A DNA stretch of 64,000 bases from Corynebacterium incognita (GTDB taxonomy: Bacteria > Actinomycetota > Actinomycetes > Mycobacteriales > Mycobacteriaceae): the NCBI RefSeq assembly GCF_014217255.1, contig NZ_CP059404.1, positions 124,001 to 188,000 on the forward strand. The letters are read 5' to 3'. The position numbers were made by a program, and so were the translations under genes. Positions 20,949-30,243 of the stretch are shown one piece after another; the first letter of the stretch is position 1; each line of letters starts with the position of its first letter. The notes beneath the pieces were generated by a model. The model was given only the letters and a program-made list of their open reading frames with translations. It did not search any database and was not told the DNA's origin.

Positions 20949-22154
20949 TTAGTTGGTCGCGGCAGGGTTGTTGTCGGCAGCGTTATCCGCGGCGATGCCA
21001 GCGGTACGGTTCGGTGAGGCTGCGTCCATGAGCTCGATGAACTGGTCGAACAGCGGGTTGGCGTCGTGCGGGCCTGCCGCGGATTCGGGGTGGTACTGCA
21101 CCGAATACGCCATGCCGTTCTTCAGCGCCACGCCCTCGACGGTGCCGTCGTTGAGGCAGGTGTGGGTGACCACTCCGGTGCCGAAGTCCGTCTCGAACTC
21201 CTGGCCTGCCTCGCCCTCCAGGGCGAAGCCGTGGTTCTGGGAGGTGATGTCGATCTTTCCGGTGACGTGGTTCTTGACCGGGACGTTGATGCCGCGGTGA
21301 CCGAACTTCATCTTGTAGGTCTTCAATCCCAGCGCGCGCCCCAGGATCTGGTTGCCGAAGCAGATGCCGAACAACGGAAGCTTAGCGGCAAGGATGTCGC
21401 GGGTCACGGCCACCATCTCATCGGCCGTGGCCGGGTCGCCAGGGCCGTTGGAGATAAACACGCCGTCGGGGTTGTACTGCTGAATGTCCGCCAGCGGGGT
21501 GCCGGCAGGCACGACGATGGACTCAATGCCACGCTGGGCGAAGTGGTTCGGGGTGGCAGTCTTAATGCCCATGTCGTAGGCCACGACGGTGTACTTCTTC
21601 TCCCCTACTACCGGGATGGTATATACCTCGTCGGTGGTGACTTCGGCAGCCAGGTCGGCGCCTGCCATAGACTCCTGAGCGTTCACCTCGGCGACGAGCT
21701 CCTCCACCGGGCGGCGGGCTGCCTCACCGCTGAAGATGCCGGCCGCAATGGAACCTTGATTGCGCAGCTCGCGCACCAAGGCGCGCGTGTCGACGCCGCG
21801 GATGCCGATGACGTTCTGCGCCTTCATCTCGTCTTCAAGCGAGCGCTGCGCGCGCCAGTTGGAGACGCGGTGCGCGAGGTCGCGGATGATGAGGCCTGCA
21901 ACCCAGATCTTGTTACCGCGAGACTCGTTGTCCTCGTCGTTCCAGCCGGTGTTGCCCACCTGCGGTGCGGTGAGGGTGACCAACTGGCGGTGGTAGGACG
22001 GGTCCGTCATGGTTTCCTGGTAGCCCGTCATGGCGGTGGTGAACACGGCCTCCCCCAAGGCGGTGCCCTCCGCGCCGAAGCCGTAGCCGCGGAAGACCCG
22101 GCCGGAAGCGAGGACCAAAACCGCCTCGGTGCTGGTGGTGTTGTGTGCAGTCAT
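20949..22154 (-). CDS. carA: Carbamoyl-phosphate synthase small (glutaminase) subunit
   Basis: 401 residues. It supplies ammonia to CarB from glutamine. The N-terminal CPSase domain has [18 protein letters not shown]. The C-terminal class I glutamine amidotransferase domain has the nucleophile Cys in [17 protein letters not shown] and the His/Glu pair in [13 protein letters not shown]. An Ala/Asn-rich tail of about 20 residues extends past the usual end. It lies between pyrC (24-base gap) and carB in the operon. Confidence 0.97.
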   Translation of the reverse strand: MTAHNTTSTEAVLVLASGRVFRGYGFGAEGTALGEAVFTTAMTGYQETMTDPSYHRQLVTLTAPQVGNTGWNDEDNESRGNKIWVAGLIIRDLAHRVSNWRAQRSLEDEMKAQNVIGIRGVDTRALVRELRNQGSIAAGIFSGEAARRPVEELVAEVNAQESMAGADLAAEVTTDEVYTIPVVGEKKYTVVAYDMGIKTATPNHFAQRGIESIVVPAGTPLADIQQYNPDGVFISNGPGDPATADEMVAVTRDILAAKLPLFGICFGNQILGRALGLKTYKMKFGHRGINVPVKNHVTGKIDITSQNHGFALEGEAGQEFETDFGTGVVTHTCLNDGTVEGVALKNGMAYSVQYHPESAAGPHDANPLFDQFIELMDAASPNRTAGIAADNAADNNPAATN

Positions 22155-22178
22155 GCTAATTATTACCTTTCGCGGTGT

Positions 22179-23600
22179 CTAGGCGGATGCGGACGGAGTG
22201 GAAGCGGACGAGGTGGCACCCGGGCGCAGCTCAAAGGTCAGGTTGCCGCGCAACAGGGTGTGGGTGACCTGAACGGCGAACTCCTCGCCTTCAAAGGGAT
22301 TGTTTGCGGCCTTGGATTCCAGCTGGGTGGAGTCCGAAGTCCACGACGAGTTGGGATCCACGATAGTGAGGTTTGCGGGTTCGCCGACGGCGATGGGGCG
22401 ACCGTGGTCCGGGAGTTTGGTGAGCTCGGCGGGGCGCTCGCTCATGACGCGGGCAATAAAGCGCCAGTCAGCGAGGCCGGAGGAGACGAAGATCTTCGCG
22501 ATGATCGCCAGCGAAGACTCCAGGCCGAGCATGCCCGGCTTCGCATTTTCGAACTCCACGCACTTGTCCTCCGCGCCGTGGGGTGCGTGGTCGGTGGCCA
22601 CCACGTCGATGGTGCCGTCCAGGAGCGCCTCGCGCAGCGCGATGGTGTCGTGCTCCTCACGCAGCGGCGGGTTCACTCGGAACACTCCGTCGTAGGTGTG
22701 CAGCTTGTCGTCAGTGAGCAGAAGGTGGTGCGGAGTGACCTCGGCGGATAGCGGAATGCCCTGGGACTTCGCCCACTTGAGCAGCTCGACGGTGCCGGTG
22801 GTAGAGGCGTGGCACATGTGGACACGGTTGCCGTAGTCACGCGCGAGCAGCGCGTCGCGGGCGACGATGGATTCCTCCGCCACGCGGGGCCAGCCCCGCA
22901 GTCCCAGCTTGGCTGCTACTTCGCCCTCGTGAGCCACGGCGCCTTCGGTCAGGCGCGGCTCCTCCGCGTGCTGCGCCAGAAGCACGTCCATGCCCTTGGC
23001 GTATTCCAACGCGCGGCGCATGAGCTGCGGGTCGGCGACGCACTTGCCGTCGTCAGAAAACATCCGCACCTTGGCGTCCGAGCGCGCCATCATGCCGAAC
23101 TCGGTGAGCGTCTTGCCCTCGAGTCCCTTGGTGATGGAGCCGACGGGGTGGACGTCGCAGATACCGAACCCCTGCGACTTCTTCCACACGGACTCCGCAA
23201 TGATGGGCTGGTCGGTAACGGGGTTGGTGTTTGCCATCGTGAAGACCGCGGTGAAGCCGCCCTTGGCAGCTGCTTTGGAGCCGGTCTCAATGGTCTCGGT
23301 GTCCTCGCGGCCAGGCTCGCGCAGGTGCACGTGCATGTCCACAAGGCCCGGGAGCAAGACGTTACCGTCGCCGTCGATAACGGTGCGGGTCTCCGCTGCC
23401 CCCTCGTCCTCGTGGGGAAGCTGGACGTCGCCGCCGATGGCAGCGATGCGGCCGTCGGTGATGAGGACGTTGACGGGGTCGCCTTCTCCGTAGGGGCGAA
23501 CGTTGGTGATCAGGGTGTGCCCCGGTGCCGGTGTGCTGGTCACACCCGTGGCCGGGAAATCTGCCGCGCTGGACGCAGCGGCGTTAGTGTGTGAGTTCAT
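22179..23600 (-). CDS. pyrC: Dihydroorotase (class I)
   Basis: 473 residues from the ATG at 23600; a longer frame would overlap pyrB. It cyclises carbamoyl aspartate to dihydroorotate. Metal-site motifs are [15 protein letters not shown], with the His-x-His pair, and VATDHAPH near residue 340. Both ends carry low-complexity extensions rich in Ser, Ala, Thr and Pro (about 30 residues at the N-terminus and a short [10 protein letters not shown] tail) that are not part of the TIM-barrel core. It lies 58 bases after pyrB and 24 before carA. Confidence 0.95.
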   Translation of the reverse strand: MNSHTNAAASSAADFPATGVTSTPAPGHTLITNVRPYGEGDPVNVLITDGRIAAIGGDVQLPHEDEGAAETRTVIDGDGNVLLPGLVDMHVHLREPGREDTETIETGSKAAAKGGFTAVFTMANTNPVTDQPIIAESVWKKSQGFGICDVHPVGSITKGLEGKTLTEFGMMARSDAKVRMFSDDGKCVADPQLMRRALEYAKGMDVLLAQHAEEPRLTEGAVAHEGEVAAKLGLRGWPRVAEESIVARDALLARDYGNRVHMCHASTTGTVELLKWAKSQGIPLSAEVTPHHLLLTDDKLHTYDGVFRVNPPLREEHDTIALREALLDGTIDVVATDHAPHGAEDKCVEFENAKPGMLGLESSLAIIAKIFVSSGLADWRFIARVMSERPAELTKLPDHGRPIAVGEPANLTIVDPNSSWTSDSTQLESKAANNPFEGEEFAVQVTHTLLRGNLTFELRPGATSSASTPSASA

Positions 23601-23658
23601 GGTCCTATCCGGAATTCGTGGTCGGTGTAGCTCGGTGGCAGTCTGAGCGACGTGGGAC

Positions 23659-24618
23659 TTAGCTGTCTGCGCCTGGGGCTTGGTCGCCTGCAAGTAACGT
23701 GAAGAGCACGGCCATGCGCAGATGAACGCCGTTGTTGACCTGTTGCAGGACCGCGGCATTATCGCGGTCTGCCACGGCGTAATTGATTTCCATGCCGCGC
23801 AGCATCGGTCCGGGGTGCATGATGATGGCGCCGTCTTTCATCATGTTGGCGCGCTGCTGGGACAGCCCGAAGAACGTGGCGTACTCGCGGTGTGAGGGGA
23901 AGAAGCCGCCTTGCATACGCTCCTGCTGCACGCGCAGCATCATGACCACATCGGCGTCGGCCAACTGCGAGTCAAAGTCATAGGACACAGTGACCGGCCA
24001 GTGGTTCACGCCCTGCGGCATCAGCGTCGGCGGGCCCACGAGGGTGACGTCCGCGCCCAGCAGTGTGAGCAGCTCGACGTTCGACCGCACCACGCGCGAG
24101 TGCAGGCAGTCGCCCACAATCTTCACCTTGAGCCCAGAGAAGTCGCCGGAGGTGATACCCAGGCGCTGGCGCATCGTCACGGCGTCGAGAAGCGCCTGCG
24201 TGGGGTGCTGATGCGCACCGTCGCCGGCGTTGATGACGGACGGGCCGCGGCCTTCGGGTGCGACCCAACTCGCCAGCTGCTGCGCCGCGCCCGAGGACGG
24301 GTGGCGGATAATGATGGCGTCCGCGCCGATCGCCGACAGCGTCAGGCCGGTATCGCGCAGGGACTCGCCCTTCTTCACCGACGACGACGAGGCCGACAGG
24401 TTAATGACGTCCGCAGACATCCATTTGCCAGCGGTCTCGAACGACGAGCGTGTGCGAGTGGAGTTTTCGTAGAACAGGGTATAAATCGTGCGACCACGAA
24501 GGGTGGGCAGCTTCTTGACCTCACGGCCCTCCAGCGTCTCCCGGAAGCGATCGGCCTCATCCAACAGGCCAATCACCTCATCCTTCGTGCATTCTGCGAT
24601 GGACAATAAGTGTTTCAT
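23659..24618 (-). CDS. pyrB: Aspartate carbamoyltransferase catalytic subunit
   Basis: 319 residues. It joins carbamoyl phosphate and aspartate. The carbamoyl phosphate site is [17 protein letters not shown], and [14 protein letters not shown] and the carboxy-terminal [12 protein letters not shown] complete the transcarbamylase signature. No pyrI regulatory chain is found nearby, as usual for Gram-positive bacteria. It is the second gene of the operon, 35 bases after pyrR. Confidence 0.98.
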   Translation of the reverse strand: MKHLLSIAECTKDEVIGLLDEADRFRETLEGREVKKLPTLRGRTIYTLFYENSTRTRSSFETAGKWMSADVINLSASSSSVKKGESLRDTGLTLSAIGADAIIIRHPSSGAAQQLASWVAPEGRGPSVINAGDGAHQHPTQALLDAVTMRQRLGITSGDFSGLKVKIVGDCLHSRVVRSNVELLTLLGADVTLVGPPTLMPQGVNHWPVTVSYDFDSQLADADVVMMLRVQQERMQGGFFPSHREYATFFGLSQQRANMMKDGAIIMHPGPMLRGMEINYAVADRDNAAVLQQVNNGVHLRMAVLFTLLAGDQAPGADS

Positions 24619-24653
24619 CAGCCGTTGTCTCTTCCTTGTATTCCCAGGTCAAC

Positions 24654-25298
24654 CTATTTGGTGTCGGCAGTGTCGGCAGTGTCGGCAGTGTCGGCAGTGT
24701 CGGCAGTATTGGCGGTACGAGACTCCCGGGGACGCGATAGTTCCACCGCGTCTTTTCCGTCGAGGGCTTCGATGTACACGGCGACATCTTCTTCGCGTGC
24801 GGTCGGGATGTTCTTGCCCACATAATCGGCACGAATCGGCAGCTGCCGGTGGCCACGGTCGACAAGGACGGCCAACTGGACAGTTTCCGGGCGCCCGAGG
24901 TCGCGCAACGCATCCAGGGCAGCACGAATGCTGCGTCCAGAAAACAGGACGTCGTCAACGAGCACGACGGTCGCGCCGTCCACTCCGTTGCCGGGAATAT
25001 TGGTGGGCTGCAGCGCGCGGTGCGGCTTGGAGCGCAGGTCGTCGCGGTACAGGGTGATATCGAGCGAGCCGACCGGGACGGAAACACCGGTGAATTCCTC
25101 GATCTTCGTGGCGAGACGATGTGCCAATGGCACGCCTCCCGACGGGATTCCAAGCAGCATGACTTGCTGCTGTGCGCCCGACGTCGAATCTAACGCAGTC
25201 TTTTCAATGATCTGGTGCGCGATGCGTGCGATAGTGCGTGCCACATCTTCCGCGCTCAGGAGCTCGGTAACATGGACAACGCTGTGGTTCTCACTCAT
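24654..25298 (-). CDS. pyrR: Bifunctional pyr operon RNA-binding regulator / uracil phosphoribosyltransferase PyrR
   Basis: 214 residues from the ATG at 25298, which has AAGGAGG 6 bases upstream; a longer frame upstream is not PyrR-like. PyrR senses UMP and PRPP and binds pyr mRNA, and it also has uracil phosphoribosyltransferase activity. The PRPP loop is [19 protein letters not shown] (111-129). [13 protein letters not shown] near residue 50 and the C-terminal EEDVAVYI are typical. The family usually ends near residue 190. Here it continues with five Thr-Ala-Asp units (199-213) encoded by a 9-bp tandem repeat. It is the first gene of the operon. Confidence 0.96.
   Translation of the reverse strand: MSENHSVVHVTELLSAEDVARTIARIAHQIIEKTALDSTSGAQQQVMLLGIPSGGVPLAHRLATKIEEFTGVSVPVGSLDITLYRDDLRSKPHRALQPTNIPGNGVDGATVVLVDDVLFSGRSIRAALDALRDLGRPETVQLAVLVDRGHRQLPIRADYVGKNIPTAREEDVAVYIEALDGKDAVELSRPRESRTANTADTADTADTADTADTK
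24662..24706. repeat. 9-bp tandem repeat, five perfect copies, inside the 3' end of pyrR
   Basis: Five identical copies of TGTCGGCAG follow one another exactly from 24662 to 24706, and a sixth, degenerate copy (TATTGGCGG) follows at 24707-24715. Because the unit is 9 bp, gain or loss by slippage would keep the frame and only change the number of Thr-Ala-Asp triplets in the PyrR tail. Confidence 0.9.
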
Positions 25299-25312
25299 CG
25301 TGACCTCCTTCC

Positions 25313-25328
25313 CCGCCTCACAGTGCGG
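25313..25328 (-). promoter_or_regulatory. Hairpin next to the pyrR ribosome-binding site, possible PyrR target
   Basis: In the mRNA a CCGC/GCGG stem closes an 8-base loop ACUGUGAG, 6 bases before the pyrR Shine-Dalgarno AAGGAGG. A GACC at 25328-25331 could also pair with GGUC at the ribosome site. In mycobacteria PyrR is reported to repress translation by binding a purine-rich loop over the pyrR ribosome site, so a similar role is plausible. The loop is not a close match to the Bacillus consensus. Confidence 0.3.
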
Positions 25329-25490
25329 TCCTTTAAAGGATGGTTCGATGACGCTATCGGTGTAACGTCGAAACCAACAGTAGCAGAAACCTTCGCGGTT
25401 TCCGCGTTGTGAGGGAATGCGCTGCTGTCTCGAGATGAGTTCCCTCCTGTGTCCCCTAGTCACTAGTCTCCGGAAAGGTTGTTGTCGACC

Positions 25491-26924
25491 GTGAGCTTTC
25501 AAGCCCGTCACCTGGTACCGGCTCCGCGAACCCAGGTGTGGCAGTGGCATACACGCCCTGGTGCGGTGACTCGCCTTACGCCGCCTTTCCTCCCGATGGT
25601 TCCGCTACAGCAGACGGATTCATTGGCCACGGGGACGACGATCCTCGGATTCCCCGGTGGCCTGAGGTGGACTGCGCAGCACCAGTTGGGCGGCTACGAG
25701 GAGTTCCGGCGTTTTACCGATGTCTGCATCAACGCTCCCGTGCGCCAGTTCGCGCACTGGCGCCACGAGCACCGCTTCGAGGATTCCCCGGTGCGCGATA
25801 CCGCGGTCAATTCCGGCGGCCCCACCACGATTGTCACCGACACCGTGGATTCCCGCTTTCCGGGTAGCGCGCTCACTCCGATGTTCGCCTATCGACAGCA
25901 TCAATTGCGGCAAGATTTCCTTTTTCTCCAAAGGCTTGCCGACGCCGTGCCGGGTTACGCCACCCAGGACGTTTCCGGCGACCTAACGAGCCGGGATGTG
26001 ACCACCCCTACCCGACCGCTTACCGTGGCCATGACGGGTTCACGTGGTGCGGTCGGTCGCGCGTTGACCGCGCAGTTAACAACCGCGGGTCATAAAGTGG
26101 TTCAACTGGTGCGGGGAAACGCCAAACCGCACCAGCGTTCCTGGGAACCGCTCAATCCGCATCCGGATTTGTTGCGCGACGTCGACGTAGTGGTGCATCT
26201 GGCGGGCGAGCCGATTTTTGGACGTTTCAATGACAACCACAAAAACGCCATCCGGGAATCCCGTGTAGAGCCCACACGGAAACTTGCCGAGCTCGTGGCC
26301 AACACGCCTGGTGTCCAGGCCCTGGTGTCTGCATCGGCCATTGGCTATTACGGTAACGAACGCGGAGACGAAAAGCTCACCGAGGGGTCGGAACCCGGCG
26401 ATGGGTTCTTGGCACAGGTCACCCAAGACTGGGAGTCCGCCACGGCGCCGGCTGCCGAATCTGGCACCCGCGTCGTGCTCATTCGCACCGGCGTAGCCCT
26501 TGACGGCGGCCACGGTCTCCTCCCTCTTCTCCGCACGCTGTTTTCCACTGGCTTGGGCGGGCGTTTCGGTGACGGCCAGTTCTGGTTTAGTTGGATTAGC
26601 GCTGATGACCTCACCGATATCTACTTCCGCGCGATCGTGGACGCCGCGGTGTCGGGGCCCATTAATGCGACCTCGCCTCACCCGTTGTTCAACGAGGACT
26701 TCGCACAAGCGTTGGGGCGCGAGCTGAAGCGTCCGACCTTGATTCCCATCCCGACCGTAGGGCCCGCTCTGCTGCTGGGCAAAGAGGGCGCCCGGGAATT
26801 GGCGCTCGCCGAACAGCGCGTGATTCCGTCGGCACTTGACTCCCTCGGCCACGCCTTCCGCTACCCCTCCGTGGACGCCGCCCTGGCGCATGAACTTGGC
26901 GGGGAGCCGCTCACTGACGCCTGA
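25491..26924 (+). CDS. SRPBCC domain-NAD(P)-dependent epimerase fusion (TIGR01777 family)
   Basis: 477 residues from the GTG at 25491, 12 bases after GGAAAGG; a TTG at 25479 abuts that site and is less likely. Residues 1 to about 150 look like an SRPBCC/polyketide-cyclase-type lipid-binding fold ([19 protein letters not shown] at the start). From about 176 a Rossmann-fold sugar epimerase-like domain follows, with [12 protein letters not shown] (182-193) as the dinucleotide loop, VVHLAGEPI, and [13 protein letters not shown] holding the Tyr of the SDR site. The fusion is common in Corynebacterium, but the substrate is unknown. It is divergent from pyrR. Confidence 0.88.
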   Translation: MSFQARHLVPAPRTQVWQWHTRPGAVTRLTPPFLPMVPLQQTDSLATGTTILGFPGGLRWTAQHQLGGYEEFRRFTDVCINAPVRQFAHWRHEHRFEDSPVRDTAVNSGGPTTIVTDTVDSRFPGSALTPMFAYRQHQLRQDFLFLQRLADAVPGYATQDVSGDLTSRDVTTPTRPLTVAMTGSRGAVGRALTAQLTTAGHKVVQLVRGNAKPHQRSWEPLNPHPDLLRDVDVVVHLAGEPIFGRFNDNHKNAIRESRVEPTRKLAELVANTPGVQALVSASAIGYYGNERGDEKLTEGSEPGDGFLAQVTQDWESATAPAAESGTRVVLIRTGVALDGGHGLLPLLRTLFSTGLGGRFGDGQFWFSWISADDLTDIYFRAIVDAAVSGPINATSPHPLFNEDFAQALGRELKRPTLIPIPTVGPALLLGKEGARELALAEQRVIPSALDSLGHAFRYPSVDAALAHELGGEPLTDA

Positions 26925-27043
26925 TTGACTCGTCAGTGCAAAGATTGGCGCTTCTCTGCACATTGTAGGGTGGGTCTTGGATAGGGTGGATGCCGAACCT
27001 TGTTCCCTATCGCTACTGTGAGAAACGGAGTTCACCCCTGAAC

Positions 27044-27583
27044 ATGGATGACTCAAACCTAAAGTCCGAGGGCGCCGCGGCCGACTCCGCAGCGACCCCG
27101 GAGCTCTACCCGGACACTGAGATCGCAGAGGTCACGCCTGAGAGGATCGGCGAAATCTTCGAGAACGAAAACCTCGAATACCGGCTCGAGGAACGCGCCA
27201 TGGCCGAGGGCGCCGCGCCCGAAACCATCGTGCGCACCGGCTTCGTCAACGCCGCCATCGCCCTCCAGCTGCGCGAGAAAACCCTCGTTATCGATTCTGT
27301 GTGGCGTGGCGACGTCCCACAGTCCCAAGGCCCGCAGATCCTGGCAGCCGTCAACCAGTGGAACGAAGGCCAGTTCGCACCGACACTGCGCTTCTTCGAG
27401 GCTTCTGGTGAATTGTTGGCAGTGTCCGGCTTCCGGGAAATCAACACCGAACTCGGACTCTCCCGCAACCAGCTGGGTTCGTTCATCATGTCCACCCTGG
27501 ACGCGGTGCTGCAATCCTTCAACTTCCTTGAGCAGCAATTCCCCGAACTCGTAACCTGGGAGGAGCCACACCATGAGCACTAA
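27044..27583 (+). CDS. YbjN domain-containing protein
   Basis: 179 residues from the ATG at 27044, with ACGGAG about 11 bases upstream. The first 25 residues are acidic and likely disordered. Residues from about 30 resemble the YbjN / type III secretion chaperone-like fold (EVTPERIGEIFENENLEYRL, later ATLRFFEASGELLAVSG and NTELGLSRNQLGSFI). YbjN proteins have no known enzymatic activity and are linked loosely to stress or motility regulation. Its stop overlaps the start of the next gene by 11 bases, so the two products are probably made together. Confidence 0.8.
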   Translation: MDDSNLKSEGAAADSAATPELYPDTEIAEVTPERIGEIFENENLEYRLEERAMAEGAAPETIVRTGFVNAAIALQLREKTLVIDSVWRGDVPQSQGPQILAAVNQWNEGQFAPTLRFFEASGELLAVSGFREINTELGLSRNQLGSFIMSTLDAVLQSFNFLEQQFPELVTWEEPHHEH

Positions 27584-28046
27584 GAATCCCGCCCTCGACG
27601 CCGTCTCCATGGATCGCATCGTCACGGCCATGGCCACCCACGACATCACTCTTAACCGCATCGAGGGTCACGACGTGGCCACCGCGAACCTCAATGGCCT
27701 GCCCTGCACGTTCGCGCTGCTGGATTCCGTGGCCATCGTGCGCGCCGACGTCCTCACCGAGGCAGATTTCGCGACCGCCGACGCCGGTTTGTTCCTGGCA
27801 TCCAACCAGATCAACTCCGTGTCCTTCGGTGCCCGTGCCGCCATCGCCTCCCACGAAGGCAAGCTCGTGGTCCGCACTGAGCGCGACATCCCCTGCGCTG
27901 CAGGAATGACCGACGAGCAGCTCCAGGTGGCCCTGAAGGCTGCCGTCGACGGCGTTATCGCCGCACAGGACGCGATGGTGGCTGCCGCGGAGCAGATGCA
28001 GCAGCTCAACGAGGAACAGTCTGCATCCACGGAGCAGACTGACTAG
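27573..28046 (+). CDS. Second YbjN-like protein
   Basis: 157 residues, overlapping the preceding gene by 11 bases and probably translationally coupled to it. It begins with ALDAVSMDRIVTAMATHDI and contains a short beta-rich region (ATANLNGLPCTFALLD, then SVSFGARAAIASHEGKLVVR), which fits the same chaperone-like fold as its neighbour. The C-terminus is a Gln/Glu/Ser-rich helix-like tail. Divergence between the two is large, so they may form a heterodimer rather than being recent duplicates. The function is unknown. Confidence 0.75.
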   Translation: MSTKNPALDAVSMDRIVTAMATHDITLNRIEGHDVATANLNGLPCTFALLDSVAIVRADVLTEADFATADAGLFLASNQINSVSFGARAAIASHEGKLVVRTERDIPCAAGMTDEQLQVALKAAVDGVIAAQDAMVAAAEQMQQLNEEQSASTEQTD

Positions 28047-28076
28047 CCGGGCCCATCGGCTGGTCGGACACGACGA

Positions 28077-28931
28077 CTATTCGGCGTTGCGAACGCGCTC
28101 TAGTTCCGCTGCAACGTCGAAGTCAGCCTCTGGCCAACTCAGCTCCATCCCCCGCAGGGCGTCGACAAGCAGGAACTTCACCGCGGTGCGAGCGTAATCT
28201 TTGTTGTCCGAGGGAATGACGTACCAGGGCGCATGATCGGCGTCCGTGCGCGCAATAGCGTCCTCGTAAGCGGCCATGTAGTCGTCCCACAATGCGCGCT
28301 CATCGAGGTCACCCGTGGAATACTTCCAGTGCTTTTCCGGATCCTCGAGGCGCTCCAGCAAATTTTCTTTCTGGAAATCCTTGGAGATGTGCAGCATCAC
28401 CTTGATGATGCGCGTGCCGGCATCAGCCAGTCGCTTCTCGAAGTCTTGGATTGCCTCGATACGGCGGGTGACTTCCTGTTCATCTACCCAACCATGTACG
28501 CGTTGAATAAGCACGTCTTCGTAGTGGGAACGGTCAAACGCCACGATGCGACCCGCGCGAGGTACATGTCGTTCGATGCGCCAGAGGAAGTCGTGCTGTT
28601 TTTCTTCCTCCGTCGGTGCGCCAAAACCAATGCTATCGACGCCTTGGGGATCGAATACTCCCATGACCTTGCGGATGACCCCGCCTTTGCCCGAGGTGTC
28701 CATGCCCTGAAGCACCAGCAGGATGCTCGGCGTGGTGTCCGGGTTAGCACGAGAATTGGCGAAGAGGAGCTCCTGAAGATCGTAGAGCTCCTCATCGTAT
28801 TTCTCGAAACGTTCCTGCAGGTCATCTTCGTCGCCATCAAAACCCGGAGTGGACCCAGGGTCCATGTCGGCGAGGCGAAAGCCTTCGCCGGCGCGCAGGG
28901 TGCGGGCATGTTTTAACTTGAATTTAGCCAT
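28077..28931 (-). CDS. ppk2: PPK2 family polyphosphate:nucleotide phosphotransferase
   Basis: 284 residues from the ATG at 28931; a GTG three codons earlier is possible. PPK2 enzymes move phosphate between polyphosphate and nucleotides. Walker A is GMDTSGKGG (76-84), Walker B is VAFDRSHYEDVL (130-141), and the conserved KVMLHISKDFQ segment follows. The single-domain length fits the group that uses NMP or NDP acceptors, but the substrate preference cannot be read from these motifs. It is convergent with the YbjN pair and lies 29 bases after nusB. Confidence 0.93.
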   Translation of the reverse strand: MAKFKLKHARTLRAGEGFRLADMDPGSTPGFDGDEDDLQERFEKYDEELYDLQELLFANSRANPDTTPSILLVLQGMDTSGKGGVIRKVMGVFDPQGVDSIGFGAPTEEEKQHDFLWRIERHVPRAGRIVAFDRSHYEDVLIQRVHGWVDEQEVTRRIEAIQDFEKRLADAGTRIIKVMLHISKDFQKENLLERLEDPEKHWKYSTGDLDERALWDDYMAAYEDAIARTDADHAPWYVIPSDNKDYARTAVKFLLVDALRGMELSWPEADFDVAAELERVRNAE

Positions 28932-28960
28932 GCCCGCCACCCTACGTGGTTTATCCTTGC

Positions 28961-29527
28961 TTAGTCCTGCGGCGCGTGCCCGGCCGCTTCAGATTCCGCA
29001 GTATCTGCGGCTTCTGCTCCCGCGTCCGCTACTTCATCTGCGTCGGCATCACCGGCGACGTCCAGCGGGCTGGATTCGCTGCGCGACTGCGCGATGTCGT
29101 CCAGCACAGCATGAACGTACGGGGGCGCGGCGTCGTGAGAGTACTCGCTGGCGAGCTCAACGCCCTCTACCACGGCTGTCGCCGTCGGGATGTCGGGGTT
29201 AAATAGCAGTTCCCAGGTGGACACTCGCAAGATGGCGCGGTCCACCGCTGGGATGCGGTGGAGCTCCCAATCCGTGGAAAGGAAGCGTTCTATCTTCTCG
29301 TCGATTGTGTCCAGTTCGTCAGCCACGCCGCTCACGATCGCGCGGGTATACTCGGCCACCGGTGCCACCGCGTTGTCACGATCGCGCGCGAGCTCGATGC
29401 GCTCGGCGACGAGTTGGACAGGGTCAACGTCGCGGTTTTCCGCCTCGTACAGGATGTCCGCGGCGCGGCGCCGCGCGCGGTAACGGGAACCGTGGCGGCG
29501 GTAGTTCTTCTTACTGTCCTCAGTCAC
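28961..29527 (-). CDS. nusB: Transcription antitermination factor NusB
   Basis: 188 residues from a GTG start. NusB with NusE binds boxA in rRNA leaders. The RNA-binding N-terminus [21 protein letters not shown] and the helical core with [16 protein letters not shown] and [17 protein letters not shown] are conserved. A C-terminal tail of about 45 residues, rich in Asp, Ala and Glu, extends past the NusB fold and is probably disordered. It follows efp by 27 bases, the standard efp-nusB pairing. Confidence 0.95.
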   Translation of the reverse strand: MTEDSKKNYRRHGSRYRARRRAADILYEAENRDVDPVQLVAERIELARDRDNAVAPVAEYTRAIVSGVADELDTIDEKIERFLSTDWELHRIPAVDRAILRVSTWELLFNPDIPTATAVVEGVELASEYSHDAAPPYVHAVLDDIAQSRSESSPLDVAGDADADEVADAGAEAADTAESEAAGHAPQD

Positions 29528-29554
29528 GAAAAGGCTATCCTGGTTCAGTCGGTC

Positions 29555-30118
29555 TTAGTTGGTGACGCGAGACAGGTACTCACCGGTGCGGGTGTCCACC
29601 TTGAGTACGTTGCCGGTCTCGATGAACAGCGGCACCTGGATCTCAGCGCCGGTCTCCAGGGTGGCGGGCTTCGTGCCGCCGGAGGAACGATCGCCCTGCA
29701 GGCCCGGCTCGGTGTGCTCGACCTTGAGGTCAACGCTGACCGGAAGCTCTGCGAAAAGCGCCTCGCCCTCGTGGAAAGACACCTGCACGCGCATGTTTTC
29801 CAGCAGGAACTTAGCGGCGTTACCGAACTTGTCCTCGGAGAGCTCTACCTGCTCGAAGTCCTTGTCGTCCATGACGATGTAGTTGGTGCCGTCGTTGTAC
29901 AGGTAAGTCATGTCGCGACGGTCCACGGTCGCGGTCTCCACCTTTACGCCCGCGTTCCAGGTCTTATCCACGGTCTTACCGGAGACGACATCCTTGAGCT
30001 TGGTACGTACGAAAGCAGGGCCCTTGCCCGGCTTAACGTGCTGGAATTCAATAATCTGCTGGAGCTTATTGTCGACCTTGAGTACCAGGCCGTTCTTGAA
30101 GTCGGCGGTAGTTGCCAC
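29555..30118 (-). CDS. efp: Translation elongation factor P
   Basis: 187 residues from a GTG start with GGAAGG upstream. EF-P rescues ribosomes stalled at polyproline. The loop [17 protein letters not shown] carries the lysine at the tip that reaches the peptidyl-transferase centre. The three beta-barrel domains and the C-terminal [20 protein letters not shown] segment are complete. No EpmA or YmfI-like modification gene is visible nearby. Confidence 0.97.
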   Translation of the reverse strand: MATTADFKNGLVLKVDNKLQQIIEFQHVKPGKGPAFVRTKLKDVVSGKTVDKTWNAGVKVETATVDRRDMTYLYNDGTNYIVMDDKDFEQVELSEDKFGNAAKFLLENMRVQVSFHEGEALFAELPVSVDLKVEHTEPGLQGDRSSGGTKPATLETGAEIQVPLFIETGNVLKVDTRTGEYLSRVTN

Positions 30119-30243
30119 TTGGGATACCTTCCAATAACTATCGGTGTCACGGGCTAGAGCTGGGAACCGCCTAGCCCCGGAACGAAAATTGCGTACACGC
30201 TAGTCTACAACGCGATGAGTCAATCGTGTGGATCTGGTGGTCA

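Noticed and set aside
28045..28061. A terminator between the YbjN pair and ppk2
   Set aside because: Only a 5-bp AGCCG/CGGCT stem without a T-run is present in a 30-base convergent gap; too weak to call.
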